This document shows positions 22,976-34,029 of a stretch of DNA of 64,000 nt, one piece after another. Each line of letters starts with the position of its first letter. Position 1 is the first letter of the stretch. The position numbers and the translations under genes were made by a program. The notes beneath the pieces are model-generated. The model saw nothing but the letters and a program-made list of their open reading frames with translations, was not told where the DNA came from and ran no database searches. Origin of the DNA: Ascoidea rubescens DSM 1968 (lineage: Eukaryota > Ascomycota > Saccharomycetes > Ascoideales > Ascoideaceae); the NCBI RefSeq assembly GCF_001661345.1, contig NW_017962914.1, forward strand, positions 1,390,439 through 1,454,438, written 5' to 3'.

Positions 22976-24821
22976 GTTTGTGTATGGAAAGCCAGAACGG
23001 TGCTTAGAAATGAGTTAGAATGCACAGGAGTCGAGAGGGGGAAAAATAGTAGCTCTCCCATAAGGGAAGGGCCATAAGAATAGCGTTTCTAGAAGCGGTG
23101 CTTTTGTGCTTGTAAATGAAACCTGTGTTATCTGAACCCTTGGACAAAGAGAGTCTCATCAAGATAGTGAACACAGGTGTGACTTGCTGCACAAGAAATA
23201 CTGACAGTGCGTATGAACGCAGTGATACGCAGAGGAGAGCAGACAGTGCACTGGGTGAACACCAGTTTTTTGATAAATTCTTGAAATTTGGACTTTAATT
23301 ATATTTCAATTTAATGGTATTTTAAAAATTGTATAAAGAATTTAGAAAAAATGAAAAAAGTTCAAAATTAGTACAGAAATTTTAAGGAATATGTAAGCAA
23401 TTTTGCAAAGTTTTGAAATTGTTAATCAACAATTGATTTAAAAATGATTAAAATTAATCAAAAAGAATCAAAATTCAATCAACTTTAATCAAGTTTAAAC
23501 ACTCTTTTTAAAAAAACAGGTTAAATGATTCCACAATTTCATATTTATCATTTTTTTTTTGGACTGAAAGAGCAATAATTAAAGCAACAGAATAAAACAG
23601 TAAAAACAGTTAAGATGAACTGAATAATTGTAATTATACATTTTACTATTTAGCGAAATGATTAAATAATTGAGTTGTCATTGGTCAAGTAATTGTTAGT
23701 TAAACATATTGAGTCAGTTCACTTGGCTTATCGCTTCCGTGGATTTAATGGTTTCATGGATTTTGTAGACTTCATGGCTTCTACAATTGTTATTTATTAT
23801 TTAATTAAAAAAAAAAATTGGAAACGAATAACCAACCTCTCACAAACCAGTAAGGTCACAGCTTTTTCTTTAAGCCAATCATTTATTGTAATCGGATTAG
23901 ATTTGCCGATGGGTTTTGAACTTATCAAGTTTCCAATGATAGAAATCAAGCAAAAAAGGATATGTTGTGTTGGCGATAAGTGGTGAGGGTATAAATCATA
24001 GGACGAAGACAGTGGGCGATAGTGAGAAAAACAAGCACTTCAGCGTAGAATGAGGGAAAACAAGGCACACAATAATAAGAACAAGTCGGTTGCTCGCTGT
24101 TTCAGATATCTTAATTGGACTTGTACACTCCAGCAAGAAGCAAGAGAAGGAAGAAGAGAAAAAAAACAAAATATCGACCAACAATAGACTCCTCGAAATG
24201 GCATTTTTCTTGCCCTCTCACACTGTTTCGATAGCCGGTGGTCACGTTCTGAAAGAAAAGAAATAAATCCTGCTTCTGCGGGTTCAATTAGACGTATGTT
24301 TCCGCGTCCTGTTTTCGCGTTCTGCTCAAATTGCCTTTCACAGCTACTGGAAACTGGAGTGAGCGGAATTGCGAACAACTGGGCAATCTCCAGGATTGTA
24401 CAAGTTAGACAATAGGCAGTAGGAAAAACAAAAATACCAGAGCGTCGGAAGCCAATCACGCTCCGGTCTGGCCAAGTCCTATTGCATTGTCTGACCGCGG
24501 TATGCAGCGTGCTTGTGCTACCGGGATCTGAAACCTCAAGCGGAGGTGTGCCAAAAAATACAACGCGTGCAATACGCATGCGAGTGCTGGCTCTTGCGCG
24601 CCTCTGCTAGCAGCAAGCCTCTGTTAAGGGGAGAAGCAGCAGCAGAGGAAACAAAAGAGCTTCTGCTCGGGGAAAACCCCGGCAAAGACTCTGGCAAAAG
24701 TTCTGCTAACGACTCTTAAAGACAGCAGTGGAACACAAAAATGAAACACAGAGAGCGAGAAAATGGGTCCATGAACAAAGAGACAGGAGACCGTTTACAG
24801 GCCAAATGAAACCGACAAAAA

Positions 24822-24901
24822 ACTAGCCAAAAACCAACAATTAGCAAGAACTAGCAGGACCAGCAGAATACCAGCAGAAAGCTAGCAGAAAGTTAGCAGA
24901 A
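24822..24901 (+). repeat. Cluster of TAGCA/CCAGCAG words upstream of the velvet gene
   Basis: Within about 80 bases the words ACTAGCC, TTAGCAA, CTAGCAG, CCAGCAG, CCAGCAG, CTAGCAG and TTAGCAG follow each other at irregular spacing of about 8-15 bp. This could be a degenerate minisatellite or a cluster of binding sites for one factor. It lies about 1.3 kb upstream of the velvet start. Confidence 0.5.
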
Positions 24902-25275
24902 AAAACAGAAACTTGTTTATCCACTCAAAGATATCTTGTTTGAACTCTGAAGCCAAATTGACGTGGATAAGGCACTGCGATTCTGCAAGCAAAAACAAGA
25001 GACGTAAAGAGTTTAACCACAGAACAACAATCTCTTTCCAACAATCGTTTTTCAACAATGCTGAGAATGGCAAAGAATATCAAGCAGCAAAAACCAACCA
25101 GAGGATAGCCAAAGTTGGTGAGAATCTCAGCTGCTGATGGTGATAAACAGGAAGATCAACAGCAGAAACTCTCTGTGAATTCCAGACGAGTCACATTGAA
25201 CCTTAACCTTCAAGCACTTAGTTTTCATTGATTGTTCTCTTTTTTGAACACTTTTTGAATATTTGAAATTGAATG

Positions 25276-26205
25276 TTCAAGATATTCAAATATTTTAAAT
25301 ATTAGAACCTTGAGATCTTAGAATATCAAAATATCAAAATATTTGTCTTTTAAATTCTTCTATCGCAAATTCACAAGTTTTAAATTTATAAAAAAATCAA
25401 ATTTAAATTGCAAATTTTAATCATAAATATTAATTTTAATTTCAATTCAATTTGAATTTATTTTATTTATTCTATTTCTTATTCAATTCAAATTCTAACT
25501 TTGCATTTTTACTTTAATTTCAATTCTTCTTTTCACTCTAACTTTTTTTTCTACTTCACAATCCTATCATTTTATAAATACTTCTTTTTTTTCCTTTATA
25601 TTTATTCCCTCTTATATATTCTAATCTTCTTCCAGCTTTTATTTTATTTTATTTCATTTTATTTTTTTTTGTTTTTATTTTCATTGATTTTTGTTTTTAT
25701 TTTATCCTATTGTTGTGTTCTTCTCTAATTCCATCATCAACTTCTTCGAATTGGTCTACACACTATATACTATTTTATCTTATCCTACTCAAATCTCAGT
25801 TTCGCTTCTTTTCATCCTCAAAAATTCACATCTAATCATTATCTCTATATCTTTATAACACATACACTCTTCACCATCTCGTAACCAGCTAGACACTTAA
25901 ACACCTACCTACTTATCTTCTCGTCTTCACCTAAGATTCAGAAAATAAAAGATCCTCCTAGTAGCATATTTACGATAATCTTTATTTCACTTAAAATTTT
26001 CTTCTTTTCCCCTAATAGTTGCTCATATTATTCCAACTCATCTCATTCTAATATAATCATAATTACATCAAAAATATTTATTATTTAAGTATTTATATAC
26101 ACAAATATATATCCACATCCACACACACATCCTCAGCACTATTTCTCTTCACTTAACTTCAACTTTCCCTAACGACAATCTCTTTTCTTTCTTCTTTTCC
26201 CGAAA
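25276..26205 (+). promoter_or_regulatory. ATG-free pyrimidine-rich leader of the velvet gene
   Basis: I read all 930 bases between the short upstream frame (ATG at 25273, stop ending 25305) and the velvet start at 26206 and found no ATG on the plus strand. The segment is C/T-rich and G-poor. Absence of ATG over this length is what selection on a long 5' UTR read by scanning ribosomes would give. The transcription start is unknown. Confidence 0.55.
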
Positions 26206-28866
26206 ATGACCAAATATACAAAAGACAAAGTCAAACCAATAAGATCTGACTACATCTCTTCCATATCCTCAAACTTCAAACTAGAAGTCGTCCAACAACC
26301 TATCCAGGCGAGAGTCTGTGAAAAGACTATAACTGCTGCCAGTAGCAGAAGATTGGTCGATCCTCCTCCTGTAGTCAAAGTCTCTCTCCTAGATGAAAAT
26401 GGCAAGGACATCATTGGCCAATGTCTCGACACTCTCTTTGTCGTTGCAAGTATAGAAAGACTACCAAACTCTTATAACTCAGATTACGACTCAGATTCTG
26501 ATTACGAAGACAGCATCATCATCAACAACAACCATAATCATAATCATAATCATAACCACAATAATATCGATATCGATAATGACAACTATAACGACAACTA
26601 TAACGATAACGACAATGACAATGACAATGACAATGACAATGACAACGAAATGGAAAACGAAAATGATATTAAACTAAATAACGATATCGACAGCGATGAG
26701 TACGAAAACATAGATACTGAAATCATCAAATCTTCCAATATCTTAAAAAACTACAACCAAAACACCTCTCAAACACCCACAATCAAAAGAAAAAGACAAC
26801 TAAAAAGAATAAAGGAACTAGAATCAAAAAACCTAACCAGCAGTGACATGCTCTGTGGAACAACTGTTCTAACTGTCCAATACCTCAAAGGTGATCCAAA
26901 ACTACAAGCTCTAGTCGTCTTTACAAATCTATCTGTCAAATACGAAGGCAACTACAAACTCTGCTTTAGCCTATACATCATTCAAACAATGGGCAATTCT
27001 TCTCCAGCTGCATCTTTTCTTGCTCAAAACCAACAACCAACAAAATTACCTTCTTCTGCCACCTTAATGGCCATTAATGTCACTCCTCACTGTATAACAA
27101 CTGTTAAGTCCGACACTTTTGTCGTCTCAACTGCCAAACATTTTAAAGGCTTATCTGTCAGTCCTGCTTTTCACCACACCTTAAAGGGCTTTGGTGTCAA
27201 AATTAGAACTAGAAAGAAAATCAAACAACAAAAATTCAGAAAAATTGCCAATAACGACAACGATAATGATAATTATAATAATACCGATGCCAGCGAGACC
27301 AATAAGGATGATCTTAATAAAAAATTTAACAATTTTGATAACAACAACAACAATAATAATAACAACAACAACAACAGCAATAATAATTATAATAATAATT
27401 ATATTGAAAATTTTAATGGAGAATTTGTGAAAAGTGGCTCACCAAAAGATGATTATCCTTCACCAATCTATTATTCTCAAAATGAAGAACAAAATGAAAT
27501 TATATCAACTAATTTTTTCAACCAAGAAGCTTCGTTAAATTCTTTAAACAAAATAAAGGCCTATTCGACATCTGACATTCCTCAAATCAAGATTTTAGAA
27601 GAAAAACAGAGATCTGCATCCTCTGAAGCTGCCTTTTTCTCAAACGAGTTTAATTTTGAGTTTCCTTATCCCAACGATTTAACTCCAACATTAACAGAAT
27701 TTAAAATCAACCTACAAGATAATGAAAGCATAGCTAGCTCATCCAACAATAATTCAAATACTCCAAATAACTACTTGAACAATGATGACCCATCTCAATT
27801 GAATAACTTTATAAACCCCAATGAGTTATCCAACGTTGCCCATAAAGATAAAAACTCATCAATTGATCCAATTCTTGATCTTACAAGCATTCCACTAGAT
27901 TTAAATAACGACAATTTATCATCCATTTCATCAATATCATTGTCCAACCATAATTTTTCTGAAAATAAATTATTAAGTTCATCTATAAATACAGAATTAC
28001 TTAAAAACAGTAATTCCAAGAACAGTAGCATCGAAAATATTGGCAATAATAGCCCTACTTCTGTTGGAAATATACATAATCCTAGAATTAGTGCTAGCAG
28101 TATTACTTCTACTACCACTAATCACATTTCTATAAAGAACGATCAAGTTGGTAATATGATAAGTCATATTGAACATGATCCAAATCATATTGAACATGAT
28201 CCAAATAATAGTTTGATGGTAAATCTTTACAATAACTTGAATTTTTCGTTAGACACTTCTAGCCATGCTCAGATCCAAGCCCAGTTACAAGCCCAGGCAC
28301 AAGCTCAAGTGCAGGCTCAGGTACAGGCTCAGGTCCATGCTCAGGCTCAGGCTCAGGCTCAATTGACCTCCTCCTTCTCATCATCACAAAATCAAACCCG
28401 GAATCAGAATCAGAATCAAAATCAAAATCAAACATCTAGTTCGATTCAAGGAAATTCAATTAATATTCAGGCACCATCAATAAATTCTAGTACAAATAAT
28501 ATTAATAGTACAAATAATTATATTCAGACATCGATAAATGCATTGCAATCGTTTAATAACTTACCAACATCACGTATATCAATGCTTGATGGAACTGGTA
28601 TTAATCAATTTGGACCCAAATTTATTCCAATATTTGCTCAGCCTGCCCAACCACATTTATTAACCCAACATAATTTATTTTTAGCCAATTTGAATCCAAT
28701 AAATTACTTTACATTTCCAATGGTTAATATGCTTCAAGGGAATATTGGTGATTTGAATGTTAATGTGAATCCATCAATTTTAAATTTTGGGATTCCATTA
28801 GGAGTTGATTCTCACTATATGGATGAAAACAACTTCAATAATTATCAATTTCCTCAAACTAATTAA
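26206..28866 (+). CDS. Velvet-domain regulator, VelB-like
   Basis: An 886-residue nuclear regulator with a split velvet domain. The first half (about residues 26-85) has LEVVQQPIQARVC and RRLVDPPPVVKVSL, then DTLFVVASIERL. The second half (about 212-337) has MLCGTTVLTVQYL, FTNLSVKYEGNYKLCFSL, DTFVVSTAKHFKGL and GFGVKIRTRKK. These are the defining blocks of fungal velvet factors, which bind DNA with an NF-kB-like fold and pair with VosA or VeA. Between the halves lies a His/Asn/Asp-rich insertion of about 120 residues, at the place where VelB is interrupted by disordered sequence, so VelB is the best match. The 550-residue tail is Asn-, Ser- and Gln-rich, with a QA repeat (about 688-722) and a doubled HIEHDPN. 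The start is fixed by the ATG-free leader and conserved N-terminus. Targets are unknown. Confidence 0.88.
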   Translation: MTKYTKDKVKPIRSDYISSISSNFKLEVVQQPIQARVCEKTITAASSRRLVDPPPVVKVSLLDENGKDIIGQCLDTLFVVASIERLPNSYNSDYDSDSDYEDSIIINNNHNHNHNHNHNNIDIDNDNYNDNYNDNDNDNDNDNDNDNEMENENDIKLNNDIDSDEYENIDTEIIKSSNILKNYNQNTSQTPTIKRKRQLKRIKELESKNLTSSDMLCGTTVLTVQYLKGDPKLQALVVFTNLSVKYEGNYKLCFSLYIIQTMGNSSPAASFLAQNQQPTKLPSSATLMAINVTPHCITTVKSDTFVVSTAKHFKGLSVSPAFHHTLKGFGVKIRTRKKIKQQKFRKIANNDNDNDNYNNTDASETNKDDLNKKFNNFDNNNNNNNNNNNNSNNNYNNNYIENFNGEFVKSGSPKDDYPSPIYYSQNEEQNEIISTNFFNQEASLNSLNKIKAYSTSDIPQIKILEEKQRSASSEAAFFSNEFNFEFPYPNDLTPTLTEFKINLQDNESIASSSNNNSNTPNNYLNNDDPSQLNNFINPNELSNVAHKDKNSSIDPILDLTSIPLDLNNDNLSSISSISLSNHNFSENKLLSSSINTELLKNSNSKNSSIENIGNNSPTSVGNIHNPRISASSITSTTTNHISIKNDQVGNMISHIEHDPNHIEHDPNNSLMVNLYNNLNFSLDTSSHAQIQAQLQAQAQAQVQAQVQAQVHAQAQAQAQLTSSFSSSQNQTRNQNQNQNQNQTSSSIQGNSINIQAPSINSSTNNINSTNNYIQTSINALQSFNNLPTSRISMLDGTGINQFGPKFIPIFAQPAQPHLLTQHNLFLANLNPINYFTFPMVNMLQGNIGDLNVNVNPSILNFGIPLGVDSHYMDENNFNNYQFPQTN

Positions 28867-31089
28867 TATCATCAAGAAAGAAAAAGAAATTGGATTTTAC
28901 ATTGAATTTACAATTGTATTATATTATATTTTTATTAAAGAAAAAAAAAAAGTTTAAAAAAATTTTACAAAAAGCACAGATAAATAAACAAAAAAAAATC
29001 AATAAAAAATCAGAAAAGCGAATGCTAACTAGGTCAACAATTGTTTTCAGTTACAAAGGGGATTCTTACTTTGGTTTTATTTTTCTATTTAGTTTTTATT
29101 TTATGTAATTGAAAAACATTTTGTTTCTTGTGAGATCATATTAAATTTTTTTTCATCAATGTTGTCCTGTTTTTGTTGAAAGCTTTATTTTTATTTTTAT
29201 TTTATTTTATTTTATTTGTTTATTTTATTTTATTTGTTTATTTGTTGAATTGTTTAATTTTTTCGTTTTTTTTTAAATATATTTTACACCACATATTACA
29301 TATTACTTCCTCCTTATTTCTTTATACATAATTATATGACTATATTTACATATAATCTTTGTTTTGTTTTACAATTTTCTAAATATTTTTTTTCTTTTTC
29401 CTTAACATTTTGTTGTGGTTTTAATCATTTCAATGATTCAATCTTAGCAATAATTGCAAATTCCAAAATTTTTCAGCATACATATTGATTTTATTTTGTT
29501 ATTTTTTGTTTATTTATCGACGCTCATAAATAAATATTTTGATTTTCACATTTCCTGATATTTACAATTTCGCCGAAGGCCGAAGAAGCCTTTAAGGAAC
29601 AATTGCAGGCAGCTCCAATACTTGCACTGATATTGAAGCGGTTTTATTAAGTTCAGGAATACAGGTATAGAAATAGGTGGTTAAATCTAAATGGAGCCGG
29701 ATGTTGCGCTTGAAACAGGGCAAAGGCACGTTAGCTCACAGCGAAAGCTGGAGGAAAAAACAGGCTAGTGGCTGTAAAAGGTTGCACAACTGTGGGGGGT
29801 GTCGTCCCAGAGTAAGAGGAAGATCCCAGACCGCCTTTAATACCTGGTTTGGACCTAGAGAGAAGCGAAGATTGTTAGCAGATCAGCCCTTGGTGATACA
29901 ACAGATGGTATTCTGTTGCTATTGATTCGTGGCCTGTAATTGTTGTTCAGATTTGCCAGACTTGACCAGCTTGCAAACGATAATCACTCGAAGTGATTGA
30001 GGTGATGGGAAGAGTGTGACGCAAAAAGTTGACTAAAAACAGATGATATCTTGTAGGCTATTGAAACTATTTTATCAGGATTTGTTCATTTTAAATTAGT
30101 GTATTCCGCCCAATTTCTAATTAAGTGATGTTTTATGCCTGTTACTTTTTTCGTCGATGGGCAATAGCTCGTTCAATTGACCCAACAAGAAACAAATGCA
30201 TCTATATTGAGTTACGAAATCAATAAAAAGAAAGATCGGAAGCAGGAAAATAATGAGTGATTTCAGGATTGATAACTGCAAGGCATAAGGTTATATCATT
30301 TTTATTGCTGTGCAAGTGAAGGTTGAAACAAAGGTACTCAAACAAGGAAAAACAAAGTAAGCAGAAGACAACTTTCCAGTGATTCTTCTGAAATGCTAGA
30401 CTACTGATACCATGGATGCCTTGGGTTTTCCAGCTTTCCTGAGCTTGCAAGTTCTGTGAATTTCTCGAGCTGTGTGGTGGTTTTATGAAATTTGGTCCTT
30501 GAGCTACTCGGGGAAGATTTTGCCATTTGCAACCTGAAAAAGGATTCCACACATGAATAACAGCCAGATGGAATGTCGTAAATGCTGCGATAATCGTGAG
30601 TATCGCATTTCACTTTGCATAATTGAAACGGTGGATTCTAATTGTGCTGCTTTGGAAATAGAAACCTTTGAAACCTGAGATTTTCGTCAGATCTCTCTGG
30701 TCTTTCTTTCCATGACTCTTGAATATTGGCATTTGGTTTCGGATTGTCGTGGATGACGCTTGGAAACAACATTAGGCTGGCGTCTGGCAAGATCCAGTTG
30801 GCTTTTTCAAAGCTACAGCTGCAATGAGCACGAGAATGGTTGTCCAACCGGACGGACGTGGAAAAACGTGCCACGAAGGGGTCGCCCCAAAACGTGCAGT
30901 CGTAAATGGTGCATTTCAAACACGGGCGCATCCCTCCGCGCACACAGCGGACATGGACACGGATTCACACGGTATTTCTCGAAAGTCAGCTGACCACTAC
31001 CGGTCTGCCGATGGTGCAGAGATAACAGAGGCAGCTCAGTCAGAGCTCGGCTTTTGCTGCCTGTGCTTCTTTGTTCTGCTGCTATCAAG
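28867..31089. promoter_or_regulatory. 2.2 kb intergenic region between the velvet gene and FUN26
   Basis: Begins with an A-rich, then T-rich terminator-like zone (28910-29560, including TTTTATTTTATTTTA repeats at 29190-29240). Two less AT-rich patches follow, at about 29570-29950 and 30400-31090. The second runs into the FUN26 coding start. Overlapping open frames on both strands at 30638-31289 look like by-products of the higher GC. No RNA gene is recognised. Confidence 0.4.
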
Positions 31090-32619
31090 ATGAAGGCCAG
31101 CTCGAAGCTTCTCGACGACTCTTCTGAACAGCCAGACGCTTTCCTTTTGAACAACGCTGATGGCAGTCTCAACGAGAGATCTGATTTTCTTTCTTCCCCT
31201 TTGGCCTCAAACGACGCAGTTAATTCTGATTCTTTAGCTGATTCAAGTGATAAGGAAAGCCAGGCCATAGTTTTCCAGTACAAGTTCATAAAGATAAACT
31301 TATTCCAACTAAGATACTACTCCTTCATCATAATTGGTGTATCGATATTGTGGCCATGGAATTGTTTTCTATCTGCCTCACAATACTATTCTTTTCGATT
31401 CTCTAACAGCAATCACCCAGTATTGGGAAAGATATACTCGTCTGTAATGATGTCAATCTCTACTATAACTTCTTTAATTTTCAATTTCATTTTATCCAAT
31501 CTACAAAAGAATGCAAAATATTATAAAAGATTAATTATTGGAAATTTATTAAATTTTTTTATTTTCCTAATTTTAGCCATCACTTCCATATCCTTCTTGA
31601 ACATCAACCAACTATTCTTCTTTAATATACTATTGTTCTTGATCATTTCGAGTGCAATTGGTGTGTGCTTTGAACAAAATGGTACTTTTTCAATCGCTAA
31701 TGTTTTAGGCCCCATTTATGCTCAAGCTGTATTGGTCGGTCAAGCCATAGCTGGAGTATTACCTTCAATAACCTTAATCATTTCGACTTTATTGATCGAC
31801 ATAAAGAGCCTTGAAACTGATCAATCCACTGATAACGATGATAATCATCCAAATAAAGAAACTGAAAAAAACTATGGTGTTATGTTTTACTTTCTAACCG
31901 CAACTTTTATCTGCTTATTCGCCATCTTATCTTCTTATTTCTCAATAATAAAATTTCCTGTTTTTAATAAAGACCACAATTCAGATTACACTCCCTTGGA
32001 AAATACATCACTAATTAACAATACCATTGATGATGATGATAATAACAACACAACCTACAGTCAAAAGAAAAAAGTTCCTTTTATTTTGTTATGGAAAAAA
32101 TTAAATTACATTTTTTCAACAATCGTAATCACTTTTTCAATATCTCTAGTCTTTCCAGTCTTTGCATCAAATATTGAAAGTTTTAATCAAAATAATAACT
32201 CAAAGCTCACAAATCCCAAAATTTTTATTCCGATAGCTTATTGCATTTGGAATGTCGGCGATTTATCTGGAAGAGTCCTTTCTGGCTATAAAACATTTCA
32301 ATTGAATAACCAAAAATTCCTATTGATTTACTCAATTTTAAGGGTTTTTTTTATTCCAATTTTCTTTTTATGCAATATTAAAAAAAATCAAAACTTAAAC
32401 AACTTCAAAGTTAAAAGCGACTTTTTTTATCTCTTGATTCAATTCTTATTCGGTTTCACCAATGGTCACTTGTGCTCAAATTGTTTTATGAATATTTCAA
32501 CTAAATTCGATAATGACGATGAAAAAGAAGCTGCTGGTGGCTTCAGTACCGTTTTTTTAAGTATCGGATTAGCATCTGGTAGTTTATTTAGTTATGTATT
32601 CATTCCTTTAGTTAGTTAA
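31090..32619 (+). CDS. FUN26: Equilibrative nucleoside transporter (FUN26-like)
   Basis: A 509-residue member of the ENT/SLC29 family. S. cerevisiae Fun26 is the vacuolar nucleoside and nicotinamide-riboside transporter. A hydrophilic Ser/Asp-rich N-terminus (about 65 residues) is followed by the first helix with the family motif GVSILWPWNCFLSASQYY. About eleven hydrophobic segments are visible. The loop after helix 6 is long and Asp/Asn-rich, and the end carries the typical EAAGGFSTVFLSIGLASGS helix. The open frame begins at 31054 with TTG; the first ATG is 31090 (MKASSKLL). Codon choice in the first 80 residues is more GC-rich than in the rest, continuing the composition of the upstream island. 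ISA2 follows 286 bp downstream on the same strand. Confidence 0.87.
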   Translation: MKASSKLLDDSSEQPDAFLLNNADGSLNERSDFLSSPLASNDAVNSDSLADSSDKESQAIVFQYKFIKINLFQLRYYSFIIIGVSILWPWNCFLSASQYYSFRFSNSNHPVLGKIYSSVMMSISTITSLIFNFILSNLQKNAKYYKRLIIGNLLNFFIFLILAITSISFLNINQLFFFNILLFLIISSAIGVCFEQNGTFSIANVLGPIYAQAVLVGQAIAGVLPSITLIISTLLIDIKSLETDQSTDNDDNHPNKETEKNYGVMFYFLTATFICLFAILSSYFSIIKFPVFNKDHNSDYTPLENTSLINNTIDDDDNNNTTYSQKKKVPFILLWKKLNYIFSTIVITFSISLVFPVFASNIESFNQNNNSKLTNPKIFIPIAYCIWNVGDLSGRVLSGYKTFQLNNQKFLLIYSILRVFFIPIFFLCNIKKNQNLNNFKVKSDFFYLLIQFLFGFTNGHLCSNCFMNISTKFDNDDEKEAAGGFSTVFLSIGLASGSLFSYVFIPLVS

Positions 32620-32905
32620 ATATCATCAAAATCACGAAAATCGCCAACCCCCTTAAAACAGAAACCTTTGAAAACAGCACATCGACATGGAAAGCAATTC
32701 CGGATCTGGAAATCCATTACCCGTTTTTTTATCGGCTTAAACTGTTCAATCGTTTTTCCCATATTAAAAATTACTAATGCTTTAATATAAATTTATCTAC
32801 AATCAAGGACATCGCTTTTAATCAATCTTAATCTACTCTATTATCATCACATCCTCAATAGCACTGCCATAATCTCATCATAATCCCATCAAACTTGCCT
32901 CGAGA

Positions 32906-33745
32906 ATGAACTACAGCACTCGCTCTTTAATATTCAAAACAATAAAGAGATCCAACTATTATAAAAATGCTTTTTCAAATTACATCTACAAGAGATCACT
33001 CGTTACTTACAAACTATCAAATACTCATTCGATGAGATCAACCATAATGAACAATCGATTATACACAACAACGATAAGCTCAAATTTGAATTCAAGCTCA
33101 AATAATATTGAAGTTGCCAATAAAAACTCGATACTGAATTCTGATAATCAAATTAATAACAATAATGAGGCCAATATTAACCAAAATAATAATAACAACA
33201 ACGACAACAACAACAACAGTAATCCCATAGTCACTAAAAATAAAAAAAAGAACACTTTGTTTGAAGATATAGGTGATTTATTCCATGAAACTAAAATAAT
33301 AAACCCAATACATGACGACTCAAATAAGTTATTAAAAGTTGGGATAACTCAACTTGCATCGAAAAAATTAAACGAAATCATGATAGCTGATAACTCGCCA
33401 AATTTGGCCTTGAAGATCAATGTTGAAAGTGGTGGTTGTCATGGATTCCAATATATATTGTCCTTGGTAAATTTAAAAGAAGAAAAATTGATTACAGAAC
33501 AGAGTGATGTCAATGGCGATAATATGGAATTAGTTGATACCGAAAACTCAATATTTCTCAGAGATGGAGCAAAAGTAATAATCGATAAATCCAGTTTGGA
33601 AATTTTAAAAGAGTCCACTATTGATTATGTCCATGAGTTGATTGGAAGTCAATTCAAAGTCGTTGACAGTCCATATACAACTTCCAGCTGTGGTTGTGGA
33701 TCAAGTTTTGACGTTGACTTTGAAAAACTTAGCAACGAATCATAA
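32906..33745 (+). CDS. ISA2: Mitochondrial A-type iron-sulfur assembly protein
   Basis: A 279-residue A-type scaffold or carrier that works with Isa1 and Iba57 to deliver 4Fe-4S clusters to mitochondrial enzymes such as aconitase, lipoate synthase and biotin synthase. The C-terminal 135 residues are the HesB/IscA domain. The first Cys lies in ESGGCHGFQY (near residue 178), and the CGCG pair lies in SSCGCGSSFDVDF (near 261-263). GCHGFQY and the SSFD ending are Isa2-type rather than Isa1-type. The N-terminus is basic and Ser/Thr/Asn-rich, fitting a presequence. It is followed by an Asn-rich linker (about 70-110) not needed by the fold, which makes the protein longer than yeast Isa2 (185 residues). 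Confidence 0.92.
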   Translation: MNYSTRSLIFKTIKRSNYYKNAFSNYIYKRSLVTYKLSNTHSMRSTIMNNRLYTTTISSNLNSSSNNIEVANKNSILNSDNQINNNNEANINQNNNNNNDNNNNSNPIVTKNKKKNTLFEDIGDLFHETKIINPIHDDSNKLLKVGITQLASKKLNEIMIADNSPNLALKINVESGGCHGFQYILSLVNLKEEKLITEQSDVNGDNMELVDTENSIFLRDGAKVIIDKSSLEILKESTIDYVHELIGSQFKVVDSPYTTSSCGCGSSFDVDFEKLSNES

Positions 33746-34029
33746 ATATTTCAAAAGACAAAACACAGGTATCAAGGAAATTATGAAATTATAAGATTGC
33801 AGAAACATTAATGGCATTATTGGATTTGGTGAATCTGGTGAATCTGGTAAAATAGTTACCCATAACATTATATAGCACTAATAAATATTCTTCGGTTTTT
33901 ATTTCGACGCCCTCGGAAATTAACCCAATCGCTGTATTTCGAGCACTGTATTCCGACTTGGTCTGGAGTCTGAAAATGTCTGAAGCAAAAAAAAAGTAAT
34001 AAACAACCAACACCACAATGAACAGATAA

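Noticed and set aside
24040-24579. 179-residue minus-strand open frame in the COQ5-velvet gap
   Set aside because: It lies in a GC island where stops are rarer, overlaps frames on the other strand, has no recognisable domain and lacks the codon and composition habits of the accepted genes.
30813-31289. 158-residue minus-strand frame over the FUN26 start
   Set aside because: It is antisense to the FUN26 N-terminal coding region in a GC-richer patch, with no domain.
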